DNA of 64,000 nt from Angiostrongylus vasorum (GCA_018806985.1 JADANN010000099.1:3753501-3817500), one strand, 5' to 3'; positions 1-12,240 are shown, numbered from the stretch's first letter. The notes: generated from the sequence alone by a model not told the origin. A program made the numbers and translations.

Positions 1-429
1 AGTCATTGTATAACCCAAATATGCAATCGACCACTTCTACGACTCCTGATGAAGTCGAACGTGTGGTGAATCGCTGATGCATTGAATAACATCGGAAACT
101 TAATCCTTTTTCCTTTTACTAGAAAACTTAGGGTAGTAAGCGCTCTCATCAACACGGGATTGGCTAGAAATATCGATTCCTTCGTTGAATTAACAATTTG
201 AATCGGAAGTTTATTGCTCAAAAGAGACAAATCAATGTCTGCTTTGAGTCCTCGTGGCCTATCCTTCGAAATCACGCCAGGACATAGATGAGATGGTATT
301 CTACATAAAAAAGGATCTAGTTGCTTGGAACACCAAAAAATTCGAAATAAGGATTCGTCACAGGAATAGTTCTGGAGGATTTTATACAAAGTCACTGGAC
401 TGAAATAAGTTGAAATTAAAGAAATTATT

Positions 430-690
430 AACAGAGGATAGTCATATAAACAACAACCGCCCTGTATAAAAAAGGCATCGCCAGATGAGTATGCCTCATT
501 CGAGAGATGCTCCACTAAGGAAGATCCGGTTCGATGCGAGACGAAGACGCTACATCGAGAAGAAGAACAACTGTGGACCATCGACTCGCATTATCGGCTC
601 TGACGGACGACGAAGACGTCGAAACATTAGCCGAATAAACATCTTTATCAATCTCGTGTAAGCTCAACAATTTAGACACATGTTGAAATA
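430..690 (+). mobile_element. PLE-A terminal repeat with decayed hammerhead motif
   Basis: This is the right end of a Penelope-like terminal repeat (PLE-A), recognised by similarity to the copies near 10.3, 28.9, 36.8, 41.3, 51.3 and 60.5 kb. A hammerhead-like block runs from 594 to 635. Helix I is TCGGCT (594-599) against AGCCGA (629-634), helix II is GACG/CGTC, and GAAA lies at 621-624. The catalytic core reads CTGACGGA instead of CTGATGA and the ACGT of helix III has become ACAT, so it is probably inactive. The family tail CTCGTGTAAGCTCAAC follows at about 653. The left part of the window (1-430) may be more of the same element, but I could not identify coding sequence there. Confidence 0.6.
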
Positions 691-2009
691 AAAGAGTTCA
701 CCACAACGAACAAAAAATTGTAATAATATCCAGATATTCTCGCAAACACGCTTGTTTGGCTTTTTCTCAAATACACACAAGACAAGCACACATAGATGGA
801 GAGAGTCTTACAAACTCATGACGAGACAAGTTGGCAGTAACGTGGTCAAATCCATCCCATTGAGGGATAGGATACACCCAGAAACAGAGAGATTCTGCTG
901 AATGACGCAATGAAAACAAGGATTGAGTATGAAAATAGCCCGAGGCTCCAGCATTCCGCCGCAAGCCATTGAGTTTGCCCCCTTCGGAGAGCTAGAGTGA
1001 GGGACGAAATAAGTAAATAACTAGGAATATGACGAAATTATAGAACGCTATATGCCATGATCGAGGGAAGAACAAAAAAAGGGAAAATCAGCATGATCAT
1101 GGTGAAGTGCTTTCTCAGTATAATGCTAGATGTTTTTCATTACAAAGAAAGCTTTCAGGTTAGTTCCCAAGAGAAAAAAAATTGATGACCGTCAAAGTGG
1201 AGAAGAACCAGATAACAAGTAAGTGTCCCATGTTTTCACAATGCCAAACTGCTCAACAGAGTGAGAATTGATGCTCATTGCATTGTAATAGTTAATAATT
1301 TGTGAAACCTCATTTCATGCCCGTAATTCTTCTACGACGATTTCCTCACCGTTGCCTACTCGCACGCAAATGGAATGAAGAGAGTAGTTGTCAATACGAT
1401 GAGAAATTTTGAAAGAGGGTTCAGAAACTATAAACAACATGAATTCATTCACACCTACGCGACGGTGTGACCTCTATAGGAATAAAGCGATGCGAAAGCT
1501 CGTCTTATGTTGTTTCATGTTCAGCAAAAACTGTTAAACAAATCTCTGCCTGCAGGCAAGTTCTTTTGCTATATCTATAGGACGAAGTCTCGACTTTTTC
1601 GACCCCACGGCAAATGTTTTCTTCTCTTTATTGCTTCATGGCTCATATTTCGAAATACTATTTCCAGAAAACTTAGCTGCTATTTCCTGCGTAAGCGATG
1701 GTGACTTTTTTTCTAACTACCCACGTAATTTTCGACAACTAGGGAACTCACGGTATTTACAGTAAACCATCTTGTAAAGACTTTGCTCTACCACTAGAAT
1801 AGAAGCGAAAAACTTTCCAAGGTGTAATTTCCATTTTAAGTTCATTCAAAATTACAACCTCCTCAAAAAAAAATCAGATGTTCATCGCAATCAAACCGGA
1901 AACTTGAGTCTTCCTGCCAAAGAATTCTACATTAAGATGTTTTTACTTCAAATCTTTAACTTATTATTTGCTGCCTACTCTTTTTATGGTGCTGAGATAT
2001 TTGTTTAAC
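691..2009. other. No gene recognised
   Basis: AT-rich sequence with only short open frames. The longest, at 1507-1704 (+) and 767-964 (-), show no recognisable domain or convincing splice sites. Confidence 0.5.
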
Positions 2010-2235
2010 TAGGCTTGTTGCCGATTCGGGCTCCCTGGATCAATCCCGTTGACAGATGATTGCTGTTGGCGTTGATCGATACAACTAGCTGAGAGACAGG
2101 CGAAACAAAGAACCCGCATGGTGCGGTGGTGAACGTGTAGCCCCCCCCGGAAAGGTTAATAGCCCCTTCGTTGCCTACCGCAGACACCTGCGATCAGTAG
2201 TTTCGCAAAGATCTCAGTATAGTTGAGGTTTTACT
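2010..2235 (+). mobile_element. SINE-3 copy
   Basis: A single copy of the SINE-3 repeat. It opens with a block resembling AACTGGGTTCATTGCCGAT, followed by the AATCCCGTTG..ATTGCTG block, the GAGAGACAGGCGAAAC block and a tRNA-like section around 2120-2185. It ends in a version of AAATATCTCAGCATCATTG. The tRNA-like part (a GTGCGGTGGTGAACG A-box-like and a CCTTCGTTGCCTACC B-box-like stretch) suggests a polymerase III origin, but both boxes are poor matches here. Other copies lie at 25.0, 26.5, 28.6, 31.4, 32.5 and 46.5 kb. Confidence 0.6.
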
Positions 2236-2717
2236 TCAATCTATGACGTTCCCCATGACCTGAGTGAGATATGCTTGTTGAAAGGTGTATCCGCCTTAGA
2301 GCATGTATTCACTAGAACTTAAGATTGGTCTATAGATACGAAACTTGGCAAAGTCAATGAATTGGTAGCTTATTATTACTACAGTTTCTACCGAAGAAAT
2401 CAGAGGCGTTGTTCTACGAATCTTCAGGGAGTATTCTGGAAGATGAAAAAGGTCTAATAAGCTTCCGCTAACGAGGTTATTGTCATTCTATGGTTTTTTC
2501 ACAACTGTATTCTTTTTGTGCTTATCTGCTGTCTCTTATCAATCTCTATATTGAGACCATGGCCTTTCCTACATATAATGAATTTTAACTTTGGTTGTGA
2601 AACAATTTCGATGGCCAAGAATTCGACATGATGGCCTTGAGCGATGTCCGCTGACGATCACTTCAACTCGGGTCTTGTTCTACCTCTCATTCGTACTGAC
2701 AATAAAAAAAATAGGGT

Positions 2718-3606
2718 GTGAAGGGTCGGTGCAGAGAGCAGAGAAATTTCTACGAATTGCGTATGACTGATATTTGGGTGCTGGTTGCGAAAAAAACGGA
2801 CAACATGCTCCGCAGGATGTCATGGGAAGCGACTAGTGTTGACGATATGAGAAGAATCATCGTTCTCTGTCTTAAGATGGGATTCTTCAACGTACCATAT
2901 TTGAGAGAGTGCTGGAGTGCGAACATATCTAAGAGATTATTGGATGCGAACTCTGATTTAGCACTCCATCATATTGCAGCCTCTGCTATTGCGAGCAGAG
3001 TTTAAAACACGCAAAGTGTGACTGAATCGAACGGTTGTGCAAGATTAGGTCAGTGATCGAACTTATCAAGAAGAACTGCACCACGTTATACGATCCTGAA
3101 AAGCATGTACTTATAGCTAGAGTCTCCTTGCGCCTTCTTAGGGCCTTCCTACACGGCACGGGTGTGCCTCCGACAGAGGATTTATTAAGGAAACAGACCC
3201 ATTTTGCTTCTCAACTAAGCCATCCACCGAGGACTGAACAATGGTAGTGCAACAGAATCGGAGCAGTACAACGATTTTGAATATGAGAGATAAGAAGGAC
3301 TTCATTACGTTGCCCACAGTTCACGACGTTTCTCTTTTCTCTATAGGTGATTGAAACCATTAACCACAGCACGCTTTTCGTGTACGGAAGTGACCACATA
3401 ATGTACTCTCCATTTGTTAGAAAGGCTCTCATGTGGCACGTGTATTTCCGCTTGTTCATGGTTTATACACATCCTTTTTTTGTCCATAGATTAGGAACAA
3501 ACGACTGTTCTTTCTTGACTAATCAGACGTGCCTGGTGAAAGCACGAAAGATATATAATGACTGCGCGTGCAAAATCAAGGTGAATTGCTTTAAAACAGA
3601 CGTCTA
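2718..3606 (+). CDS. Possible three-exon gene fragment, unknown product
   Basis: Three adjacent open stretches on the plus strand look protein-like: about 2718-2999, 3045-3243 and 3347-3606. The first two could be joined in phase by a 45-nt intron (GTTTAA donor after 2999, a weak GCAAG acceptor before 3045). The third follows a strong TCTCTATAG acceptor at 3346, but its phase does not match the donor at 3244 (GTAGTG). The predicted peptides are mixed helical sequence with no signal peptide, membrane segment or motif I recognise. It may be a decayed gene, part of a gene whose other exons I missed, or chance open frames. Confidence 0.3.
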
Positions 3607-3737
3607 GTGGTGTTATACCTGATCGAAGATTCTTCGACATCGTAGCTACGCATAGATGGTACGAGCTTCTATGTAAACATTTTTTATTGCAGGTAAGAAT
3701 TGCAAGGTTTAAACGAAAATTGTAGCTGTAACTTTAA

Positions 3738-3962
3738 TGTCATAGAGTGCTGGTCGTGTCGATTCTCCCTGGAGTCCTGAGATAGCCTGTCTGGTGCGTC
3801 CCCAATGAGATTGCAGAGAGTGATTTTTCTCCCAGACAAGTCCGGTACCAAATTCCCGACCCCGGAGCGGTGAGAGGGTTGGTTAGCCCGGAGCGGTATC
3901 GAATTAGCACCATGTCTGTGATGACCGACATCACTACCACTGTGCTACCCGCCCCATGCAGA
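3738..3962 (-). mobile_element. SINE-2 copy with central domain
   Basis: Read on the minus strand it begins with a tRNA-like head, GGGTAGCACAGTGGTAGTG (A box) and AATTCGATACCGC (B box). It then contains a central block, complementary to about 3829-3885, that closely matches the middle of SINE-1 (CTCCGGGGTCGG, then TGGTACCGGACTTGTCTGG). It ends in the SINE-2 tail block CCAGGGAGAATCGACACGAC. Compared with the copy at 52765-53105 the tail is cut short. Confidence 0.65.
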
Positions 3963-4704
3963 ATATATGGGGGAAGTCGTATATATTGTAATTTATAAAT
4001 TGCATGCTTGTAGTGCAAAAACATGATAAAACCTAATAAATCTTTCGAAATATAAATTGTGTTGAACAGCACTGGTGAACCAGAGCGAAAAGTTTTCCTT
4101 AAGCGTTAAAGCTAGTGTTAAAATAGAGGGATTTTTGCACATCTTCAGCTGTTATCCTTGCGTGGTTGCACATACGCTCTTCAACAGCGATACTCTCTTG
4201 CGGCAAAAGGATCTCATCCAATAAGGTTTTTTTGGAAACTACTAATTATAGAGAAAAGCTTTTCACGCACCACTCTTTACACTGGATCTACGTGTTTGCG
4301 TACTATCCCCAGAATACGATAGAAGACTGCGACAAAAAACCGCTGTGAACCACAGAAGGGAAGTTACACGACAGTGTCACGCTCTCGCATTTGTGTTAAC
4401 CCACTCGCGGCAACATGTACTCATCTCGACATTCACGTTGCTGCACAATTGGGACCGTACATCTTGATTTCAATACGCAATTCGACTGCGCTCCAATGGC
4501 ACGTGGTTGGATAGGCGGGCCTGGTACTCGAAATAGGCGCAGTTGTGGAAGCGTTTATATATTTGGGTTTTTGCAGCTGCCGTTTTCTGTTGGTGGCTTT
4601 AAAAATATCAATTTAGTAACGAGTTCTTAAATCAAATTTTTGAATTTTTTGACCTTAAACACACTTGAATTTGAAAGCGCAACCCATAAAAATTATATAT
4701 ATAC
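3963..4704. other. No gene recognised
   Basis: Short open frames only (for example 4166-4348 and 4415-4630 on the plus strand). No repeat family was identified. The stretch ends at the target site of the first RTE copy. Confidence 0.5.
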
Positions 4705-4718
4705 GATACAACAAAGTC
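4705..4718 (+). repeat. Left target-site duplication of RTE copy 1
   Basis: The 14-nt string GATACAACAAAGTC directly precedes the RTE copy and recurs perfectly at 8134-8147. The first five bases resemble the family's own 3' repeat unit, so the true duplication may be 9-14 nt. Confidence 0.75.
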
Positions 4719-7700
4719 TCTGCCACGGATCTCCCTCACCTGAGGGATCTCGAGCCGGTTAGTCGCGAGGCTACGTGGCGCGTCCCCAGGTGGCGGATAA
4801 GGGGGTTAATCGCGGACCAAAAGCGACCTTTGCTTCACTGAGACGCAGGTGGAACCAAGGGTGGACTCCCTGTTTCTGCTGCGCCGATTTGGCACACACT
4901 TTCTGTATTTGCTAGGCGTATTCATGCGTGCGTGTGTGGGTGCGTTCTCGCTTATGCGGATTGTATTCTACGAGTCAGTTCGGCCAAAAAGCCTGCAATC
5001 AAGTGAGAGCATATGGGAGGCGGTTATGAGTCGCCTCCAACAAATAAGCTCCATGTCCAATCTGGGAGAGCCTGGCAAGCTACCCGTGAATACACCCAGA
5101 CCCCACGTTCAGAGCCCAGCAAAGCCATACGTGGATATCAAAATGCTAAACACGCTAAAAACGGGCCTCGTTCCCCCTGACCTCGAAAAGAGTCCCCAAT
5201 TTCGCAGCGTTGAGTAGGACGAGTACGGAGAGGCTGCTAAAATCTCAGGGCCAATGGAAGCTGCTTGGATAACAAAGAACTAAGGTGACGATCTGTATCT
5301 ACAACGCAAGTGCACTTTCATCAGAGACCTCGATAGAGGACTTGCTCATACAAGCAAAAAGGATAAGGTACGACGTCATCGGCTTGGCCGAGTCGAGACA
5401 GCACCACCCATTCAACACCATTTATGACACCGGAGAAGAACTGTTCCTTGGAACATGCGACAGTAGAGGAGTCGGCTGCGTCGGCGTTCTCGTCAACAAG
5501 AGTTTGTCCATGAACATGGATTCATTCGAACAGCTTACAACCCGAATCGGACGTTTACAATTAAAAAGATGTGGATCAATACCGGCTTTGACAATCTTCG
5601 TCGTTTAAGCGCCGACACCAACTATGATGAAGAAGAAGTCGAAGCGTTCTATAAAGATTTGGAGAAGTTCTACAGAGAAGACCATACATTCTTCAAAGTC
5701 ATCATTGGAGATTTCAACGCCAAGATTAGACCAAGAAGAACGTCTGAAGAACGTTACATTGGGACCCACGGATTAGAATGGAACGAACAGGGGTGAGAGG
5801 CTGTCCGATTTTATCACGACGACCAAGACAATCCATGGTAACTCGCAATTCCAAAAGCCCCCCCCCTCAACGCTGGACGTGGGAGTCTCCCAATGGAGAG
5901 TACCATAACGAAATAGACCGCATCGTAGTAAACAGAAGGTTTTGACCCACCGATGTCGTTGTTGTCCCAAAAATTCTGCACGAGATCAGACCACCGCCTC
6001 CTTCGTGCAAGTTTCTGCTTCTCGCCGAAAGGAGAAAAAAGGAGCTAAATTCAAAAAAGCGATGTCCCAGAAGTACCGTAAACTGGGACTTATTCAATTC
6101 ATTAGTCGGCTGTTAGGGAAGATGCCGTTGTCGATAACATCGACGAAGAATACAATCAGCTCATTCAACATCTTCACGTCAGCGCCATGAAAGCGGAGAG
6201 TTCGAAAGTTACCAAGAGACGTTTATCTCTAGAAACACTCGAGCTGATACGCCAGCGTGGTATCGCACGAGCTGCAGACAACCGCGAATTAACGTTCGAA
6301 CTTGCAAAACAATGCAGAAAGGCGATAAAAGAAGATCTCAAAGAGAAAAGAGCAGCAGTAATGGTCGAAGCTGCAGAGGCTGCGAAAAGCATTCCTAAAG
6401 CCCAGCGAAGCTTTCGCCAATTATAAGACCAAGATGATTGTACTCCAACGCCCAGGACGAAACAGTTACAGCGTCCAGAAAGGCAATGGAGAACATCACT
6501 CACGAATACTACTCAGATCTCTTCGATAGGCACGTGCACCTTCCGTCATATGAAATAAAGGGAGGATGGATATGTTGTGCGACCGGTTCTCCCTTCCGAA
6601 ATCCGACATGCCATTTCGTCGGTGAAAAAGTCGAGCAGCACCAGGTCCGTATAGGGATAAGATCAGAAGACCTGAAGAACCTTCCGCCAGTCCTCGTAAA
6701 CACACTGGCTCTGCTTTTCACACGTTACCTGTCTGAATGGAAGGTCCCTAGTCAGTGGAAGACCAGCATGAGCGTGTTATTGTTCAAGAAAGGTGGCCTA
6801 CACGATATTGGCAACTACCGCCCAACCTGCTTGCTGTCTGTCGTCTACAAACTTTTCATTCGAGTCATCCTAAACAGGATTGACAGAATACTGGACAAAG
6901 AACGGCCATGTGAGCAAGCAGGGTTTCGAAAAGGATTTAGTACGATGGACCACATCCACACGGTAACAAGGCTCATTGAAGTATAGCGAGTACAAAAGAC
7001 CGCTCTGTTTCACCTTCATCGATTTACAAAAGGCCTTTGATTCAGTAGAGATAGAAGCAGTCTTGGAAGCCCTGGATAGGCAAGGAGTCCCTACTCAGTA
7101 CATAAAGATTCTTCGTGAGCTGCACAAAAAATTTTACAACCAAGGCATCACCATTCTACGACGATATTATCACTGACGTCAAAAGAGGAGTTAGGCAAGG
7201 CGATACCATCTCGCCAAAATTATTTACCGCCAGCCTTCCAGAACGTCATGCGAACATTGGAATGGGATAGCATGGGAGTGAAAAGTCGATGGTCGCCAGT
7301 TACACCATCTTCGCTTTGCTGATGACAACGTCCCTGTAACACCAAACATTATCCAAGCGGAGCGTATGCTCGCCGACTTTGATAGAGCCTGTGGACAGAT
7401 TAGTCTTCGACTAAATCTCACAAAAACGATATTCATGAGGAACGGATTGGTTTCATATGCCCCCATTCACGCTCAACGGAACGAATATCTCCGAATGCTA
7501 TAGTTCTGTCTATCTAAGTCGGGAGATCAACATGATTAACGACTAAGCTCCAGAGTTGAGCAGAAGGAAACGAGCGGCTTGGTAGCTGTCAAAAGCATCG
7601 AGGATGTAGCGAAGAGGACAAAGAACATCCGATTCCGTGGACACCTTTTCGACTCAATGGCACTTCTTACCTTAACGTATGCGTCAGAAACTTGGTCGAT

Positions 7701-8133
7701 GCGTAAGCAGGATGAAAGATCTCTCAGCGTTATCGAACGCGCAGTCGAATGGACGATGCTAGGAGTATCCCGTTTCACACAAGTAAGGGATGGGATCCGA
7801 AGCTCCGACCTGCGTCAACGATCAAAAATCAAAGATGCCGTTCTGTACGCCGAACAGTCGAGGATAAGGTGGGCTGGACACGTAATGCGTATGAATGACA
7901 ACCGATGGACAAGAGCCGTTAGTGACTGGATTCCTCGTGATGTCAAACGTACTGCAGGAAAACCACCGACCCGATGGTCAGAGTTCTTCACGAAGAGCCT
8001 AGAGGAAAGAAATGATTCTCGACATGTACCTAGAGCAAACAGAACCCACTGGGCTACTTTCGCACGCGACAGGGAAAAATGGAAGTTTACTGGCGCCCGC
8101 TCGAGTCAGTCGAAGGTCAACGGGACTACAGGT
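4719..8133 (+). mobile_element. RTE-type LINE, copy 1 (full length, mutated)
   Basis: A non-LTR retrotransposon of about 3.4 kb, flanked by a perfect 14-bp target-site duplication. Its first identifiable family block starts near 4725, as in copy 2 at 56548, so both copies appear to have the complete 5' end. The order is a 5' region with a 122-codon open frame (4849-5217), an apurinic-type endonuclease domain (about 5285-6080), a linker, and a reverse transcriptase with C-terminal extension (about 6440-8130). The 3' end carries the short GTGATACA-type unit usual for RTE elements. The reading frame is interrupted many times, so the copy cannot make its protein. Confidence 0.9.
5285..8133 (+). 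pseudogene. RTE endonuclease-reverse transcriptase, copy 1
   Basis: This is the broken polyprotein of RTE copy 1, which would nick target DNA and reverse-transcribe the element RNA in place. The endonuclease starts near 5287, where the start codon equivalent is GTG rather than the ATG of copy 2. Its [10 protein letters not shown] motif is at about 5698-5730, with one frame change near 5590, and SDHRLL lies near 5975. Reverse transcriptase motifs include [15 protein letters not shown] (about 6811-6855), the [18 protein letters not shown] block (about 6912-6965), FIDLQKAFDS (about 7015-7047) and the catalytic LRFADD (about 7309-7326), in several frames. The C-terminal part (7579-8133) includes ASETWS and RIRWAGHVMRMNDNRW. 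Frameshifts near 5590, 6430, 6985, 7170 and 7280 make it non-functional. Confidence 0.88.
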
Positions 8134-8147
8134 GATACAACAAAGTC
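8134..8147 (+). repeat. Right target-site duplication of RTE copy 1
   Basis: Perfect repeat of GATACAACAAAGTC from 4705-4718. It marks the 3' junction of the insertion. Confidence 0.75.
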
Positions 8148-8944
8148 ACTTCTACAGCTGCGTTCTGAAATTCCTTAGTGATCGAAGGATTACTGTTAGT
8201 TATCGTAAAACCAGCATCGTCGCTAAAGCGTTAAGTACTGAAAAAGGTTGAGAAAAGTAATGACACTTACAAATATAAACGAGAAAAAAAAACGAAGAAA
8301 GACTTAAGAAATGTGTTGTATTTTAACAGCGTAATATATTTTTGTGTCATGCTTGAGCTCATACCAGCTTCCTAGAGCTAAAAGCCGAATCTATGGAACT
8401 ACAGTTAAGGTTTTATTGCGACGGTATGAACAGAAATAGCTGTATGGCGGTAATATAGTGGGAACAAGCAAGAGATTGTACACTGGGAATGAAGCAGTTG
8501 TTGCTAAGCCTCTAAATTGTAAATAGTGAGAATAATCGATGAGAGTGATGGACAAAACTGAAAAAAAAACTGATAAACACACTTTTTTTTACAAAGAGGA
8601 ATGCTAGTACTGCACGATGGAAAAGCGAGATTGACCAGAAATCGGCAAAAATGGATTTATTTCGTGTTGATAAACAATCGGATGCTAGTATTTTCTTGTG
8701 AATGTAGATCTCACTTTAGTCTCTGCAGTGAGCGAAAGCTCGGGAACGCAATCCATCACTTGGCGATGAAATTTAATCTGTCGGAAGCTCAATGACAACC
8801 GTTGGCTCCATGCCCATCGTGCTAACGAGCTCGTCGACTCTCAAACGCCCTACTTCACAAAATTCTCCAGACTCAATCCTGTATCGCAAGACGCACGACT
8901 AGGAAATTCAGTTCGCCTCATATTTCATTCATCTTCATCGCTCA
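8148..8944. other. No gene recognised
   Basis: AT-rich sequence with short open frames and A-runs. No repeat family was identified. Confidence 0.5.
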
Positions 8945-9325
8945 GCTTTAATCTTGGATACCTGGATTGCCTGTCTTCACTGGTTGTGCCTGCCCCAGGA
9001 TAACTTTATTCCAGGGTAACTGTTGGTTTAGCCATAATGGTTTCCCTGAGGTCCCGAGTTTAGAGTTTATCTTAACTGAAGCCTTTCTCAAATCCTCACC
9101 ACCGCACGCAGTCACCAGCCTTGTAGGTTAGAGAGAGATTTGCCACCATGTGACTGATTTTCGAGCTAGGGTTTCGGAAGGAAATGTCGGAATCCTTCTC
9201 AGCTTGGGAGACCCTTCCAGGGGATGAATCCCCGTTGTACATCGCAGTACGACACCCAGGAACACCTCCTAGCCACGGTGAGGCAGAAACCGTTGGGGCA
9301 ACTTTAGTCTGCCACTCTTATTTAG
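8945..9325 (+). repeat. Repeat family C, copy 1
   Basis: About 380 bp resembling 25270-25660 and 28108-28480 in the same order. Shared blocks are TTCACTGGTTGTGC, GAGATTTGCCACCATG, CCTTCTCAGCTTGGGAGACC, TACATCGCAG and CGACACCCAGGAACACCTCC. This is the most divergent of the three copies. No terminal inverted repeat or coding sequence was seen, and the class of element is unknown. Confidence 0.65.
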
Positions 9326-10309
9326 AATGGCATGACATTGAAAAGAGACCACATATGTTCATGTCAGTATCATATCTCTTAATGAAAATAGTTTGTTACT
9401 GCATTCCGTTTGCCGAAAACCTTTTCGGTCAACAATATCACATATGAGTTTCATAGTAGTTCTAGAAAGCCATATGGGCCTCTGGCTACGATTGTAGACC
9501 TCTCAATCAGGGGCAAGTTGGCGGTGGATAGGCTTGGGATTATTCAATCATTTTTGTTTCATGGGCGGTTCTACAAGTATCTCATGAGCACGGATGATCT
9601 CAGAACGATGTGCATAACCGTTTATATTACTCGAGGAATTTTTTTCTTTTCTGCAAAAAGACTTAGCAAATCAGCGAATAAATAAGTTAAAACACCTAGT
9701 GACAACTATTTGAAGAGGAAATCTATTTTTCTAAGCATCATTAACACACAACGGATACGTGGCGTTCAGCAGCACCACACGCAGCTGGGGATGACATCCA
9801 ATTTTCCGTCTTTACAGAAATGCCATTTTTTTGTAATAAGCAATAATTCTTCGGTAACTATGGAAAATTAAAAAATTGGCAGGTAACAAATTGTAGAAGA
9901 GAATTCCCTTTATCGTTCTGTAGTTATGAGTACTATTCCACTACGTATTACTATGCTCCATCATGCAAGCACACTGCTGTCATTTGGAAGTTTTTTACAA
10001 GATTTCTTGTGTCTCTTTTAGCATCATTGTACCTGCACACTTCACAAAATTAACATAATTCATCAAAGCATCTAAAATGAAGCAGTCAATAGGCGTATGA
10101 GTTAAGTGATAAGCGTAATCACCAATCAAAGGACTTGTCCAGAAAGAAAAGATTTGCAAAAGTTTAGACAAAGGCTTCTCTCTCGTTTGACCTCTCCAAC
10201 ACTGGCTTGAACTGGCCAGACTAACTGTCGAATGAATTTACATGGGACGACAAGAAATTTCTGTAGGCAGCTGAACTAAAAAATGGAAGCAATACTTCCA
10301 ACATGTATT
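9326..10309. other. No gene recognised
   Basis: AT-rich sequence. The open frame at 9410-9685 has no recognisable domain. No repeat identified. Confidence 0.5.
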
Positions 10310-10640
10310 TTTTCTTTGATAAACTTACACGAGGTTGATAAACAATTTTTATTCGGCTAACGTTTCGACGTCCTCATCTTCATCAAAACCGATGATCTCA
10401 GTCTGTAGACCACGGTTGTTCTTCGTCTCGATCAAGCGTCTTCGCCTTCGTGTCGAGTCGGGTCTTCCTCAGCGGACCATCTCCTCGAATGAGGCATACT
10501 CACTCGATGATGCTCTTTCATACAAGGTGCTGAATGATGATGAGGATGAACTATACGTTCAAATCGCTCGCTATATGTCAAACAGATTCTCCATCCATAA
10601 CAGCAAGTTTAAAAGAATTCCTTCCGCTTAGTAAATCATT
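10310..10640 (-). mobile_element. PLE-A terminal repeat, minus strand
   Basis: A PLE-A terminal repeat in reverse orientation. The tail (TTACACGAGGTTGATAAAC on the plus strand) starts near 10324. The hammerhead block lies at 10353-10392 on the minus strand, with helix I AGCCGA/TCGGTT, GAAA and an ACGT helix III. Its core reads TTGATGA instead of CTGATGA and helix II is mismatched, so it is probably inactive. The part at 10430-10540 matches the left arm of the element's internal inverted repeat. Confidence 0.65.
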
Positions 10641-10835
10641 TAACAAGATTGATTGGGAAAGTGCACAAACTTATGACAAGATGAAGCTATTTTTAACGCA
10701 CACACAGTACAGACGTCGCCATGCCTCGCCAAAATCGCGATATTAGCGCCCTCGCAATTCAAAAATGAAGCGACGATAAACTTAGCGCATTTGTTCCGTG
10801 GTAATTATTACTCTTGGTTGTTGTATTTTACTAGG

Positions 10836-11116
10836 GAGCGTGTGGCACAACGCTCTGAGGCGCCCTGCAACACACGCGTGGAATCCATTCCTGCGCCCAT
10901 GGCTAACCAAGCCTTCTATCTCATCGGGGTCGACAAATTGCCACTAGCCTTGTCTGGGAGAATAGCAGCACTGGCTCGATACATCGATAGGCCACCGCGA
11001 GTCATTGCACAGGCCAGATATGCTTTGAATCACCTCTAAACGATGCTTAATGATGTCGAATGCATGGCGCATCCCCTCAAGGATTGATCAACGCCGAGAG
11101 CTTTACCCTTTATCCC
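10836..11116 (+). mobile_element. SINE-1 copy 1
   Basis: A tRNA-derived SINE of about 280 bp. A decayed head (GTGTGGCACAACGCTCTGAGG) corresponds to the A-box region. The central domain around 10920-10980 (TCATCGGGGTCGACAAATTG, then TTGTCTGGGAG) follows, then ATCGATAGGCCACCGCGAG and the tail GATTGATCAACGCCGAGAGC. Confidence 0.85.
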
Positions 11117-12069
11117 TTTACTGTACTTTACTACGACAGTAAGAATGCTCATTAGTTTTTCCAAGTGATTATTAATAAAATGTTATTTTAGTTGTTATAC
11201 CTGCAGTTTTTCGCCCATCTACAGAATTCATAACGATCACAATGTTCGTATATTTCGGACATAACAATTTGATTGGCAATTTCGATGTTATCTTTTAGAT
11301 GACAAATAGGGCGATGCATGTCTTCTTTTGTTTGTTAATAATGATGTTGCTTGTCAGACTATCGATGCGTTTGCAAGAATTTTCGTCAAATTTCACCAAA
11401 CTGCTATTCCGGGTAAATCCACTTTTCAAATGAGCAAACCATCCTGCTATGCAGAAATCCCAGCGAACACCTGTGATGGACACCTGAGAACGCCGTAGCA
11501 CAGAAATATCTCAACCAGTCAACAGAGAACACGCTCCACTATCATTGAAAATATCCATGAGAAGGGAATACAAACGTCTTCACATAGTGGTACGATGGAC
11601 ACACTTCATCGTGAGATGACGGTTTAAACAACAAAACAACGAAACGAGTAAATTCGAGGCAAATAGGGTGGGAATTTCTGGGCATTCAAGTGTTGTACAG
11701 TAGATAAAAACACACCAGTAACGTATGTGCATGGGTCTAAGCCTATAAGAAAAGAGTTAAATCGGAAGAAAAGAGAAGAATTAAGATTTGGAATGGTACA
11801 AGAAGCTTCGATATTGCCAAGAGGTGCGTTAGAATTCTCAAATATCACTGATTTCCAACGATTTTTCAGCAAACAAATGAAAATCCTTTACTTTTTGTGG
11901 AGGATTTTATCAAAAAAATCTAACGATCGTAAACAAATTTGAAGAAAAGTGCAAACTACACTAGACGGCCGGAACAATGGCCACAATTAAGGAATTGTGA
12001 ATGAAAAACAAATTGAATACAACCACACGGATATCGGGATATGAGCAAAAAGGCAGAGAGTAACGCAAT
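11117..12069. other. No gene recognised
   Basis: AT-rich sequence. Open frames on opposite strands at 11624-11942 mirror each other and show no motif. Confidence 0.5.
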
Positions 12070-12240
12070 GGAAGGGTTTTTCGGCTGGTGTAGTAGATAA
12101 CATGTGAGCCTTTGGTAAGCGTTAGTGCAGGTTCGAAACCAGCAGAGGTTCCGAGTCTTGCTCACATTTCAGAGCCCTCGTCATTGTATTTCACAAAGTA
12201 CCTTGCCATGAAAAACGAATAGGCAGTAAATAAAAGTTAA
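12070..12240 (+). mobile_element. tRNA-derived SINE with SINE-3-type tail
   Basis: A tRNA-like head (GGCTGGTGTAGTAGATAAC as A-box region, GCAGGTTCGAAACCAGC as T-arm and B box) is followed by a tail TATTTCACAAAGTACCTTGC. It closes with AGGCAGTAAATAAAAGTT, the same tail end seen in SINE-3 copies near 25.2, 26.8, 32.4 and 46.4 kb. It lacks a good acceptor stem and carries the SINE tail, so it is not a working tRNA gene. Confidence 0.5.

Noticed and set aside
3..581. Minus-strand open frame of 192 codons at the window start
   Set aside because: Its first third is the antisense of the PLE-A terminal repeat (the same antisense peptide pattern recurs near 36.5 and 51.3 kb). The rest shows no Penelope or host domain.
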